Origin: a virus
Length of the DNA stretch: 20,511 nucleotides
Reading direction: 5' to 3' (one strand)
Virus record (IMG/VR): IMGVR_UViG_3300043548_000220
Span: 1-20,511 of that record
The position numbers were made by a program, and so were the translations under genes. Position 1 is the stretch's first letter. Each line of letters starts with the position of its first letter. Of this stretch, positions 1-5,144 are shown one piece after another. The notes under the pieces were generated by a model. The model ran no database searches. It saw only the letters and a program-made list of their open reading frames with translations, and was not told the DNA's origin.

Positions 1-48
1 TTGGAAAAGGTCATGGACATGAAAAGGACAAAAGATGCAACTAAGTGA
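1..48 (+). CDS. 3' end of an upstream gene (partial)
   Basis: The first frame is open from the window edge to a TGA at 46-48, giving a 15-residue basic tail (LEKVMDMKRTKDATK). It would overlap the endolysin start by 14 nt, which fits the overlap style of this genome. A second frame (from base 3, ending TAA at 42-44) is also open, so the true frame of the upstream gene cannot be decided here. No function can be given. Confidence 0.3.
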   Translation: MEKVMDMKRTKDATK

Positions 49-472
49 GCATTTTTCCTACGAGGAGCTGGTGCGGTCTGAGACCGCCGAGCGCAACGGC
101 TGGCTCAATATCCCCTCAAATGCGGAAAAAGAGAACCTGATCCGTCTTGCGGAGCTACTGGAGAAGGTTAAGGCTGCGGTCGGTGGGAAGCCCGTAATGA
201 TCAATTCTGCCTACCGGTCAAAACAGGTCAATGACTCCGTGGGCTCCAAGGACACCTCCCAGCACCGGCTTGGCTGTGCGGCAGACCTACGGGTTCCCGG
301 CATGAAGCCACGGGAGGTCGTAGAGGCCTGTATAGCGGCCTCTGTGCCATTTGACCAGATCATCTTAGAGTTTGATAGCTGGACTCATATCAGCGTCCCA
401 AACACCCCGGAAACGTCCCCACGCGGTCAGGCGTTAATCATTGACCGGCAGGGGACTAGGACTTACAGTTAA
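35..472 (+). CDS. Peptidase M15-type endolysin (D-Ala-D-Ala carboxypeptidase-like)
   Basis: A 145-residue protein of the M15_3 type, Zn-dependent peptidases that cut peptidoglycan cross-links; in phages they usually act as endolysins. The zinc-site pattern is visible: SAYRS at about 58-62, SQHRLGCAADLRV at 75-87 with His77 and Asp84 as ligands, and WTHIS at 116-120 with His118 as the third ligand. The N-terminal FSYEELVRSETA segment is typical of these single-domain enzymes. There is no signal peptide or membrane segment, so release would need a holin. The ATG at 35 has AAGGA about 7 nt upstream. The gene ends just before a strong terminator and converges on the leftward operon. The family is clear; the role in lysis is inferred from family and phage context. 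Confidence 0.9.
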   Translation: MQLSEHFSYEELVRSETAERNGWLNIPSNAEKENLIRLAELLEKVKAAVGGKPVMINSAYRSKQVNDSVGSKDTSQHRLGCAADLRVPGMKPREVVEACIAASVPFDQIILEFDSWTHISVPNTPETSPRGQALIIDRQGTRTYS

Positions 473-504
473 GACGCTTTCTCTTTGCCCTTACGGGCCT
501 TACG

Positions 505-529
505 ACCCCCTTTTCGGGGGTTCTTTTTT
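505..529 (+). terminator. Rho-independent terminator after the endolysin gene
   Basis: The stem ACCCCC (505-510) pairs with GGGGGT (516-521) around a TTTTC loop and is followed by a run of six T at 524-529. A smaller GCCC/GGGC hairpin lies just upstream at 487-498. The T-run is on the + side only, so it ends rightward endolysin transcription. The stop codon of the convergent lipoprotein gene (528-530) lies inside the T-run. Confidence 0.88.
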
Positions 530-779
530 AGTACAGCGGGGCGCAAGTTACATCAATAACTACGTCCCTAGTTACCCCTCCCACAGCCCTGCGACCGTAG
601 ATCACCACAGCCCTAGTCCTAGCCGCCTGACAGTCCTGAATCGCGTTGGCGGTCTCTAAGCGGGTCATGGCGTGGACTTCCTTATCCACGATGAGCTTCT
701 GGGCCGGTGGCGGTACAGAGTAGTCAGCGGGGTTTGTGGCGCACCCAGTTAGGGCGAGAACTATCAGTAGTCTTTTCAT
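528..779 (-). CDS. Small predicted lipoprotein, in the position of an Rz1-like outer spanin
   Basis: An 83-residue protein starting at the ATG at 779, with AAGGA about 9 nt upstream on the minus strand; a longer TTG start at 806 is less likely. The N-terminus MKRLLIVLALTGCATNP is a lipoprotein signal with lipobox LTGC and lipidated Cys13. A short proline-containing stretch (SVPPPAQK) follows, then a soluble domain with two more Cys residues (QDC, VTC). Its start lies inside the upstream membrane-protein ORF in another frame, which recalls Rz/Rz1 gene overlap. The mature part is not strongly proline-rich as Rz1 usually is, so outer spanin is a positional guess; a plain phage lipoprotein is the alternative. 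Confidence 0.7.
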   Translation of the reverse strand: MKRLLIVLALTGCATNPADYSVPPPAQKLIVDKEVHAMTRLETANAIQDCQAARTRAVVIYGRRAVGGVTRDVVIDVTCAPLY

Positions 780-888
780 CTTTTTTTTCCTTTTGTGAAC
801 AAACAAAACAGACCATCGCGATCATCGCAATCATCCACAGAACAAAAAACCAAATGTCGGCAGCGACTAAGTGAGAGATAAAAGTCAT
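724..888 (-). CDS. 54-residue single-pass membrane protein (holin- or spanin-like)
   Basis: An ATG at 888 overlaps the TGA of the upstream gene as ATGA. The product has a short N-terminus (MTFISHLVAAD), one hydrophobic helix (about residues 12-31, IWFFVLWMIAMIAMVCFVC) and a highly charged tail (SQKEKKDEKTTDSSRPNWVRHKPR). The last 56 nt overlap the lipoprotein gene in another frame. The positive tail suggests N-out/C-in topology, which argues against a classic inner spanin with a periplasmic coiled coil and fits a small holin-like protein better. The ATGA coupling, the coherent membrane segment and the overlap support it as a real gene; function is inferred from position only. Confidence 0.6.
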   Translation of the reverse strand: MTFISHLVAADIWFFVLWMIAMIAMVCFVCSQKEKKDEKTTDSSRPNWVRHKPR

Positions 889-1097
889 GGTTCACCTACC
901 TCCTTAATATTGACTATTACTTGTACTGGTTTGGCCTTGTAGTACCAGTACAAGTTCCTAGTTAACCACTCATTAGCCGCCCGCTGTGTTCTAAATGTGA
1001 GATTCTTAAAGGCTTCTTGCGGCATCGCACCATGTTCTATCTGAACGTAGCGGCCTCGCGAGTCTTTAAGCGCCCAGCACTTAATCCTGTTTGGCAT
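885..1097 (-). CDS. Hypothetical 70-residue protein
   Basis: A basic, aromatic-rich small protein (MPNRIKCWALKDSRGRY...) with no motif I can name. It has a mixed alpha/beta look, with a central segment rich in Phe, Arg and Trp (FKNLTFRTQRAANEWLTRN) and a beta-like end (KPVQVIVNIKEVG). The ATG at 1097 is preceded by GGAAAA and lies inside the end of the upstream small gene (17-nt overlap). Its TGA overlaps the ATG of the membrane protein downstream, so translation is probably coupled. Confidence 0.65.
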   Translation of the reverse strand: MPNRIKCWALKDSRGRYVQIEHGAMPQEAFKNLTFRTQRAANEWLTRNLYWYYKAKPVQVIVNIKEVGEP

Positions 1098-1260
1098 CTG
1101 ATTTTCCGATTGAGGTCAGGGCTTGCGATAACTGCCAGCGCATATCCAAAATGATCTGCGTAATTTTTTCGTTATCGGAAAACGCCGGGGTTCTGGTCAG
1201 GCGCTTTAGCTCCGACAGGTTTAGGTCGAGCTTAATAATTAGTGACGAAATATCTTCCAT
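1081..1260 (-). CDS. Hypothetical 59-residue helical protein
   Basis: The ATG at 1260 has a strong GGGGG Shine-Dalgarno 4-5 nt upstream, and the gene ends in TAA at 1081-1083. The product (MEDISSLIIKLDLNLSELKR...) is mostly amphipathic helix with regularly spaced Leu and Ile, so a coiled-coil or helical-bundle protein is likely. It starts 8 nt after SSB and overlaps the next gene by 17 nt, filling what would otherwise be a gap in the operon. I recognise no family. Confidence 0.6.
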   Translation of the reverse strand: MEDISSLIIKLDLNLSELKRLTRTPAFSDNEKITQIILDMRWQLSQALTSIGKSDAKQD

Positions 1261-1268
1261 AAGTCCCC

Positions 1269-1655
1269 CTAGAAAGGAATGTCATCAATTAGGCCGGTGG
1301 AGTCAAAGTTTTCTTTTGGCTCCTCGCGTACCTTGTCCTTTGGAGCCCCGGCAAACTCCAGCTCATTTAACCGAGCTCTGAGCGAAGTACCCGTGGTTCC
1401 GTCCTTGCGCTTGTATTCCTCAAGGTGGGGCTCAGACAGGGTCACAAAGAGGCTCTGGCCCTTGATTAGGTGAGATTGGAGCTTTTCCACGCGGTCACCC
1501 CACATGGTCGCGCTAATCCATTGCGTAGGGCGCTTGCCGTCCGCGCCCTTTTTCCCGTAATCCATAGCCAGCGATAGATCCATGACAGGTTTTCCATCAC
1601 CGGTATAACGAATTGCTGGGTCTTTACCTATACGAGCTAATCCAATTAGTAACAT
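1269..1655 (-). CDS. ssb: Single-stranded DNA-binding protein (SSB)
   Basis: A 128-residue OB-fold SSB. It binds ssDNA during replication and recombination. The N-terminal MLLIGLARIGKDPAIRYT and the segment TQWISATMWGDRVEKLQSHLIKG match the SSB strands that carry DNA-contacting aromatics. The C-terminus ends in DDIPF, the acidic tip through which bacterial SSB recruits partner proteins, after a flexible linker (EPKENFDSTGLI). The ATG at 1655 has AAGGAT upstream, inside the end of the exonuclease gene. Sitting directly after exonuclease and annealase genes, it forms a recombination cassette. It is shorter than cellular SSB (about 170) because the linker is short. Confidence 0.93.
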   Translation of the reverse strand: MLLIGLARIGKDPAIRYTGDGKPVMDLSLAMDYGKKGADGKRPTQWISATMWGDRVEKLQSHLIKGQSLFVTLSEPHLEEYKRKDGTTGTSLRARLNELEFAGAPKDKVREEPKENFDSTGLIDDIPF

Positions 1656-1657
1656 TT

Positions 1658-2299
1658 TTAATCCTTATCAAAGTAAACTGCTTTGTTGTTGTAGAAATCA
1701 AACAGGGCATCACACTCAGCCAAGAACTGCTCGGCTGCGTCCTCAACCACCTTGATCTCCTCCGGGGTGGGTTTGAACTTCTTAATGAACAAGTCCTTGC
1801 CCTCACCCATACGCGGGTCGTAGGACACAAACCAGACCGCCTTACCCGTGACCGCGGCCTGTAAAGTCATCTGAGGTTTGTATTCCGCAGGGACTTCTTG
1901 GTTGGCGATGTATTTCATATGGGTCTTGGTCTTGGGACACTTGATCTCAATTAGGCATCCGTCAGACACAAAGCCGTCAGGGGAACAGCCCAGAAAGGGT
2001 ATACGCGGGTGGTCTATGAACCGAGTGTCCGTGACTATCAGGCCACAGACAGACTCAAACCTTTCCTTGGCCGCAGCCTCTTGCTCCACCCCCCATTGCA
2101 TATCGCTGGTTGTGTACTTATCCGCAAAGGTATTGGTGATCCGTTCCGCGACAATCTCATAGCGCAAGTTCTCGCGTTCCGTGGATTCCTTACCAGACTT
2201 TAGAAAGTTCATAGCCGCCGCCATACGCGAGGCGGTGAGCTTGCCCAGCCGGTCGTTCCACCAGTTGCCATCAAGCTGGAATGGATTGGCCTCACGCAT
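1658..2299 (-). CDS. YqaJ/lambda-exonuclease-type recombination nuclease
   Basis: A 213-residue member of the YqaJ-like viral recombinase family (PD-(D/E)XK fold), expected to resect dsDNA ends 5' to 3' to give 3' tails for the annealase. Visible motifs: WWNDRLGKLTAS at 13-24, WGVEQEAAAKERF at 69-81 with the acidic helix, the catalytic core LGCSPDGF (Asp108) and LIEIKCP (Glu118, Lys120), and the conserved PAEYKPQMTLQAAVTG helix with Gln143. It starts with ATG at 2299, overlapping the annealase gene by 8 nt, and is followed by SSB. All key catalytic residues are present and the length is normal. Confidence 0.9.
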   Translation of the reverse strand: MREANPFQLDGNWWNDRLGKLTASRMAAAMNFLKSGKESTERENLRYEIVAERITNTFADKYTTSDMQWGVEQEAAAKERFESVCGLIVTDTRFIDHPRIPFLGCSPDGFVSDGCLIEIKCPKTKTHMKYIANQEVPAEYKPQMTLQAAVTGKAVWFVSYDPRMGEGKDLFIKKFKPTPEEIKVVEDAAEQFLAECDALFDFYNNKAVYFDKD

Positions 2300-2810
2300 C
2301 TTTAGCCCCCTTTAGTTCTTGACCCTTGTGCGCGGCCTCAGTCCTGACCAACTCACGTTCTTCCGGGCTCAGAGCTTTCCAAAACACCGAGAGGATCTCA
2401 GGGCTCGATGCCTCATTGATCAGCTTGACCAGTTCCTCTTTACTTTTGGTCGCACGTTTTTTAGGCGTAGCTTGCTGGTGGATAGCGTTCTGTACTTCAT
2501 TCGCGGAACCGAACTCCATGCCACCCCAACCCGCAGCCGCCAAGCACCGACCGATTGCGCTAGTCTCTGCGTTTTCTAACGCGGATGTTGAGTTGATCTG
2601 GCTTGAGGCTCTGAACTCCTCTGCGTGACCCGTAGCGATGCACTTGCCTAGGTCTGTGTAGATCCGGGCTTGCATGATCACCACGGTATCGTCTGCCTTG
2701 ATTATTTCGGTAGACAGTTCCCAATCCGGGTGAGCCTCGCGGAACTTCTGAACCCGCAACGCAACGGTTTGGTATTCCTTGCCTTTGATATTAACTATGC
2801 CTGTATTCAA
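2292..2810 (-). CDS. Single-strand annealing protein-like (Sak3/Rad52-type) recombinase partner
   Basis: A 172-residue protein beginning with a TTG at 2810 preceded by AAGGAG (2816-2821). The core has the pattern IKGKEYQTVALRVQKFREAHPDW, then beta strands (VVIMQARIYTDLGKCIATGHAEE), then SALENAETSAIGRCLAAAGWGG at about 76-97. From memory this last pattern is typical of phage annealing proteins of the DUF1071/Sak3 group. The C-terminal third is a basic linker plus helical domain. Position directly before the exonuclease gene, with an 8-nt overlap, supports an exonuclease-annealase pair like lambda Exo/Bet. Family naming is moderately sure; the pairing is inferred. Confidence 0.75.
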   Translation of the reverse strand: MNTGIVNIKGKEYQTVALRVQKFREAHPDWELSTEIIKADDTVVIMQARIYTDLGKCIATGHAEEFRASSQINSTSALENAETSAIGRCLAAAGWGGMEFGSANEVQNAIHQQATPKKRATKSKEELVKLINEASSPEILSVFWKALSPEERELVRTEAAHKGQELKGAKDA

Positions 2811-2820
2811 GTTATTCTCC

Positions 2821-2898
2821 TTAGATAAACATTGCTAAAACTGCTACTAGCGCAAATAGTGCGCCACCTATTAAATCACCAAATTCGTCTTTAGTCAT
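2821..2898 (-). CDS. 25-residue single-pass membrane peptide
   Basis: A tiny ORF whose ATG at 2898 overlaps the TGA of the HTH gene (ATGA) and whose TAA at 2821 merges into the AAGGAG ribosome site of the annealase gene. The peptide is a short acidic head (MTKDEFGDL) plus one hydrophobic helix (IGGALFALVAVLAMFI). It fits the gap exactly and is coupled on both sides, which supports translation. Function is unknown: it could be a membrane regulator, or serve only as a leader that couples translation of the TTG-started annealase. Confidence 0.5.
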   Translation of the reverse strand: MTKDEFGDLIGGALFALVAVLAMFI

Positions 2899-3116
2899 TT
2901 GGTTTTCGCCTTAATCAAAATATATTCTGCGTAACGGGTCTTGTCTCTCTGAATCATAATCGTGTTGATCAACCACCCCTCATTACGCAAGTTAAAAATA
3001 ATGTCGGCTAGGCGTGTAGCGCGGTACAACTGAATCGCCTCCCAGCTTGTTATTTTTTTCTTGGTAACTAAGTGGTGGGCTACTTTGTCAATCTTAGTGC
3101 TTGGTGCTTTGCTCAT
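2895..3116 (-). CDS. Small helix-turn-helix protein (HTH_39-like)
   Basis: The ATG at 3116 is chosen because an AGGAGG Shine-Dalgarno lies just upstream; a longer start at 3140 lacks this. The 73-residue product has KVAHHLVTKKKITSWEAIQLYRATRLADIIFNLRNEGW: a helix, a turn with 'ITSWEA', a recognition helix (RATRLADIIFNLRNEG) and a C-terminal wing (TRYAEYILIK). This matches the phage HTH_39 type found near replication and recombination genes. It probably binds DNA; the target is unknown. Confidence 0.72.
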   Translation of the reverse strand: MSKAPSTKIDKVAHHLVTKKKITSWEAIQLYRATRLADIIFNLRNEGWLINTIMIQRDKTRYAEYILIKAKTK

Positions 3117-3333
3117 CGTACTTCCTCCTTGTTTTATCAAACTCAGTTGCCAGCTCGATTAAGCGGGCTCTAGACTTCTCAAACGACTCCGGGTCACGCA
3201 TAAAACTTAAATCACGAACTGCTTGGGCCACACCTAGACACTTGTAAGCAATCAGGTCTAGGTGCTGGATAGTTATCTTTTCCTCTTGTTCCTGTTGCTC
3301 AAGTTCTTGCTGGTGGTGTTCTGCGTCAGTCAT
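3094..3333 (-). CDS. Hypothetical 79-residue helical protein
   Basis: A highly charged, Gln/Glu-rich protein whose first 20 residues (TDAEHHQQELEQQEQEEK) look like a coiled coil, followed by two more helices ending in a basic tail (FDKTRRKYDEQSTKH). The ATG at 3333 overlaps the stop of the gene before it (ATGA), and its end overlaps the HTH gene by 23 nt. No family recognised. Confidence 0.62.
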   Translation of the reverse strand: MTDAEHHQQELEQQEQEEKITIQHLDLIAYKCLGVAQAVRDLSFMRDPESFEKSRARLIELATEFDKTRRKYDEQSTKH

Positions 3334-3512
3334 TTTGTTACCTCACAGTCTTGGTGGTCGGTGATGAATCGCTCAAGGCAGTCATGGTCATACGTAAAGA
3401 TGCGACCCTTGCAATGAACGCATTCGTGGTAATAGCCTTGGGGGGTTGTTACTCTGAGGACGCGGTCAACTGCATCGTCTCGATATATTGACCAAGCGGG
3501 TGATGTTGTCAT
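3330..3512 (-). CDS. Hypothetical 60-residue Cys/His-rich protein
   Basis: The ATG at 3512 is preceded by CGGAGAG. The segment HECVHCKGRIFTYDHDC ... DHQDC carries four Cys and several His residues in a CxxC-plus-Cys/His layout, so a small zinc-binding fold is plausible. The C-terminus leads by ATGA overlap into the next gene. No family name can be supported. Confidence 0.6.
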   Translation of the reverse strand: MTTSPAWSIYRDDAVDRVLRVTTPQGYYHECVHCKGRIFTYDHDCLERFITDHQDCEVTK

Positions 3513-3529
3513 TTATTCTCTCCGATAGT

Positions 3530-3545
3530 GGGGGCCGAAGCCCCC
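3530..3545 (-). other. UUCG-capped hairpin between two leftward genes
   Basis: On the minus strand GGGGGC-TTCG-GCCCCC forms a 6-bp GC stem with the very stable c(UUCG)g tetraloop. It lies right after the stop of the first leftward gene. It is followed by ACTATCGGAGAG, not by a U tract, so it is more likely an mRNA-stability, processing or partial-attenuation hairpin than a simple terminator. Confidence 0.6.
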
Positions 3546-3550
3546 GGTTG

Positions 3551-3844
3551 TTAGATTATTGCTTTACCTGTTAAAACGTCAACAGCTTCTTCATCGCCAA
3601 ACTCAGATTTAATTTCTGCAAGTTCTTCTTCTGAGTAACCGTTTTTCTCACGGAAGGAAATGTAGCGTGCAATGGCTAGTGCATCTTCTACGGATCTTTG
3701 TTTAACCGATGCTTGCACTTGTGTTTGAGTAATTACGCCGTCAGCTAACAGACCGGCCAAGGTATCGGCAAAAGGAATGTTGTTGCTAGAAATCCAGCGA
3801 ACTACGTTGCCGTCAAATTTGATGTTGTTTGCGTCTTTGTTCAT
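3551..3844 (-). CDS. Hypothetical 97-residue acidic protein, first gene of the leftward operon
   Basis: The ATG at 3844 is preceded by CGGAGAG within a 15-bp leader that is repeated exactly before the next gene (3510-3524). The protein is acidic with a helical C-terminal half (SVEDALAIARYISFREKNGYSEEELAEIKSEFGDEE) and no catalytic motif or membrane segment. As the first gene behind a strong-looking promoter it is likely made early and in quantity. It could be a regulator or a host-takeover protein, but nothing in the sequence proves this. Confidence 0.7.
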   Translation of the reverse strand: MNKDANNIKFDGNVVRWISSNNIPFADTLAGLLADGVITQTQVQASVKQRSVEDALAIARYISFREKNGYSEEELAEIKSEFGDEEAVDVLTGKAII

Positions 3845-3885
3845 TTATTCTCTCCGGTTAGTTACGATCAAGTGACCGTAGATGA

Positions 3886-3915
3886 ATCATAGAACGATTA
3901 GTAAACTGTTTGCAA
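3886..3915 (-). promoter_or_regulatory. Leftward promoter of the recombination operon
   Basis: Minus strand: TTGCAA (3915-3910), 18-nt spacer, TATGAT (3891-3886; 5 of 6 to the sigma70 -10). The predicted start is near 3879, about 35 nt before the first leftward ATG. The -35 is part of TTGCAAACAGTTT, repeated exactly in inverted orientation at 4357-4369. An alternative reading places a weaker -10 (TACTAA) directly after AACAGTT, as at other copies of the element. Confidence 0.55.
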
Positions 3916-3921
3916 GAGGTA

Positions 3922-3951
3922 TTTACATCTTTTTATCAATTATTTGATATT
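3922..3951 (+). promoter_or_regulatory. Possible promoter for the structured RNA
   Basis: TTTACA (3922-3927; 5 of 6), 18-nt AT-rich spacer, GATATT (3946-3951; 4 of 6). It points into the helix-rich region, with a predicted start about 3958. The match is moderate and the region is AT-rich, so this is tentative. Confidence 0.35.
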
Positions 3952-4330
3952 CCCCTACAACTTGTGGGGTTAATCTATCTTGGACGGTATTGGAAACCGT
4001 ATACAATTTCGTGGTCGGAAGTGACGCTCCGGTGTTTGGCAGACAAAAATAGTACCCAGAACCCTTTAGTGGGGGCTTGTTGCCATCGTTTGTCTGCCCG
4101 ATGCTGGCCTGTCAAGCCCAAGTCTCCACTAAAGGGTTTTTCCATTTCCGACTGCGCGAAACGCCAGCTAAGTCTAAAAGGCGGGGATGGGATAGAGGCC
4201 GTGGAATAAGTAGCCACGGAGCCGGGGTCGACACCCGCTATATCCGTCTAGTAGTGGGCATGGCTACCTAGAGTACCGTTGTTACGGGATACATCTCCAT
4301 GTAAGTCTGGCAAAAACTTGTTTTTGCTAG
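3952..4330 (+). ncRNA. Candidate structured non-coding RNA with a pseudoknot
   Basis: A stretch of about 380 nt without a credible gene is dense in helices. Main helices: 3952-3959/3963-3969; ACGGT 3984-3988/ACCGT 3996-4000; 4060-4072 with 4126-4138 (13 bp perfect) continued by 4073-4079 with 4113-4119 (7 bp); an inner stem 4084-4088/4099-4103 whose 10-nt loop (4089-4098, TTTGTCTGCC) is the exact complement of 4038-4047; 4199-4204/4214-4219 inside GCGGG/CCCGC 4181-4185/4234-4238; 4247-4254/4264-4272; 4276-4279/4284-4287; and 4307-4316/4321-4330 (10 bp with one G-U, CTTG loop). The G-U pair slightly favours the + strand. It lies between divergent promoters. It may be a large phage RNA (GOLLD- or ROOL-like in spirit), a long leader, or an origin structure; the exact ends are uncertain. 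Confidence 0.5.
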
Positions 4331-4356
4331 TTGGTCGGTCTTTGGGCCTTTAGGGA

Positions 4357-4383
4357 TTGCAAACAGTTTCTAAAACAGATAAT
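4357..4383 (+). promoter_or_regulatory. Rightward early promoter
   Basis: TTGCAA (4357-4362), 15-nt spacer, GATAAT (4378-4383; 5 of 6), with a predicted start near 4390 just upstream of the CGGAG ribosome site of the first rightward gene. The -35 belongs to the 13-bp inverted repeat. The 15-nt spacing is short, so an activator may be needed; the alternative -10 TCTAAA (4369-4374) follows AACAGTT as at other copies. Confidence 0.45.
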
Positions 4384-4403
4384 CTACCCAAAACGGAGAT
4401 TTT

Positions 4404-4607
4404 ATGAATACTGAAGATGTAGGCAATTTGATCGCTAAAGTCCCGCAGGGCTTGAGTCCTGACGAGTTCCTGATGGCTCTGGCTAACCTAGTCGAGGCCA
4501 CGACCCGCGAGGCTTGCGCCCGTGAGATTGAGGTTGAGGTCGAGGACTACGACCGGGACTACCGCGAGGTAGGTCTGGAGCTAGCAGCTCAGTTGAGGTC
4601 GAAATGA
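4404..4607 (+). CDS. Hypothetical 67-residue acidic protein
   Basis: First gene of the rightward early operon, with CGGAG about 5 nt before the ATG. It is acidic and helical. Its start (MNTEDVGNLI) resembles that of the next gene (MNREDIENLA), and both have an EACAREIE/ERAECAKLA-like segment, which suggests distant paralogy. Its TGA overlaps the next ATG (ATGA). No function known. Confidence 0.65.
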   Translation: MNTEDVGNLIAKVPQGLSPDEFLMALANLVEATTREACAREIEVEVEDYDRDYREVGLELAAQLRSK

Positions 4608-4873
4608 ACCGCGAAGATATAGAGAACTTGGCCTTGGGCGTAGGAATGATCCGCACCCAAGGAGACCTGATTAAACCCTTGTGGACGGCCTCCGACGATC
4701 AACTGGGTAAGCTGGTTGAGACCGTGGTCTCCGAGGTCAAGCAAAGCGCCTCAGAGTACGTTGTCCGGGCCATTAAGAAGGCTGTCGAGTACGAGAGAGC
4801 CGAGTGCGCCAAACTTGCTGGGTATGTCAGCAAGGAAGCCGCCAAGTCCATACGGGAGCGTGAGAATGACTGA
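4604..4873 (+). CDS. Hypothetical 89-residue helical protein
   Basis: A mostly alpha-helical protein ending in EYERAECAKLAGYVSKEAAKSIRERE, a charged Cys/Ala-rich helix frequently seen at the C-terminus of small phage early proteins. It is coupled by ATGA to the gene before. Its stop overlaps the following ATG at 4866 by 8 nt. No catalytic residues or membrane segment are apparent. Confidence 0.65.
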   Translation: MNREDIENLALGVGMIRTQGDLIKPLWTASDDQLGKLVETVVSEVKQSASEYVVRAIKKAVEYERAECAKLAGYVSKEAAKSIREREND

Positions 4874-5144
4874 CCTACGCAAAGCGGCAGAGCAGGCCAT
4901 AGAAGCGATTATGCACGGCGGCGCGAAAGAACAGGCCGCAGCAGTTTACGAATTACGCCAAGCACTACAAGAAAAGCCGCCAGTTAAGACCTACTGCGGT
5001 GGTAAGCCTAACTACTGCACACCTGAAGAGCGTGAATGGGTTGGGTTGACAGAGGAAGATGCAAAGGAATTGTATGAATATTCTGCAACTGAATGGCAAT
5101 TTGCACAGGCGATTGAAGCCAAATTGAAGGAGAAGAACACTTGA
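4866..5144 (+). CDS. Hypothetical 92-residue phage early protein
   Basis: The ATG at 4866 is preferred over upstream in-frame starts because it overlaps the end of the preceding gene, as is usual here. The N-terminus (MTDLRKAAEQAIEAIMHGG) is a helix; the middle holds KTYCGGKPNYCTPEEREWVGLTEEDA and the end is EATEWQ/AIEAKLKEK-like helix. From memory this layout (Ala-rich helix, then 'GLTEEDA') recurs in small phage proteins of unknown function. The two Cys residues could be structural. The stop overlaps the next gene's TTG. Confidence 0.65.
   Translation: MTDLRKAAEQAIEAIMHGGAKEQAAAVYELRQALQEKPPVKTYCGGKPNYCTPEEREWVGLTEEDAKELYEYSATEWQFAQAIEAKLKEKNT

Larger units (their letters stand above)
3903..4369. 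repeat. Perfect 13-bp inverted repeat bounding the divergent region
   Basis: AAACTGTTTGCAA at 3903-3915 is the exact reverse complement of TTGCAAACAGTTT at 4357-4369. The central AAAC-A-GTTT is itself a short palindrome, as expected for a dimeric regulator site. The two copies sit at the leftward and rightward promoters and enclose the gene-free, RNA-like region. A shared operator is the simplest reading; no recombinase is seen that would make it an invertible segment. Confidence 0.6.

Noticed and set aside
441-659. 72-codon + strand ORF after the endolysin
   Set aside because: It crosses the terminator and lies antisense to the lipoprotein gene; no ribosome site.
3530-3545. GC hairpin as a terminator of the leftward operon
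   Set aside because: No U tract follows on the minus strand and a ribosome site and gene lie directly after.
4220-4245. T-loop-like GGGGTCGACACCC suggesting a tRNA
   Set aside because: No acceptor, D-arm or anticodon arm can be built around it, and the loop is one base short of TTCGANN. It fits better as part of the larger RNA structure.
3910-4271. Three ORFs of 64-99 codons in the divergent region (both strands)
   Set aside because: They overlap each other, lack ribosome sites, have erratic composition and run across the paired RNA helices.
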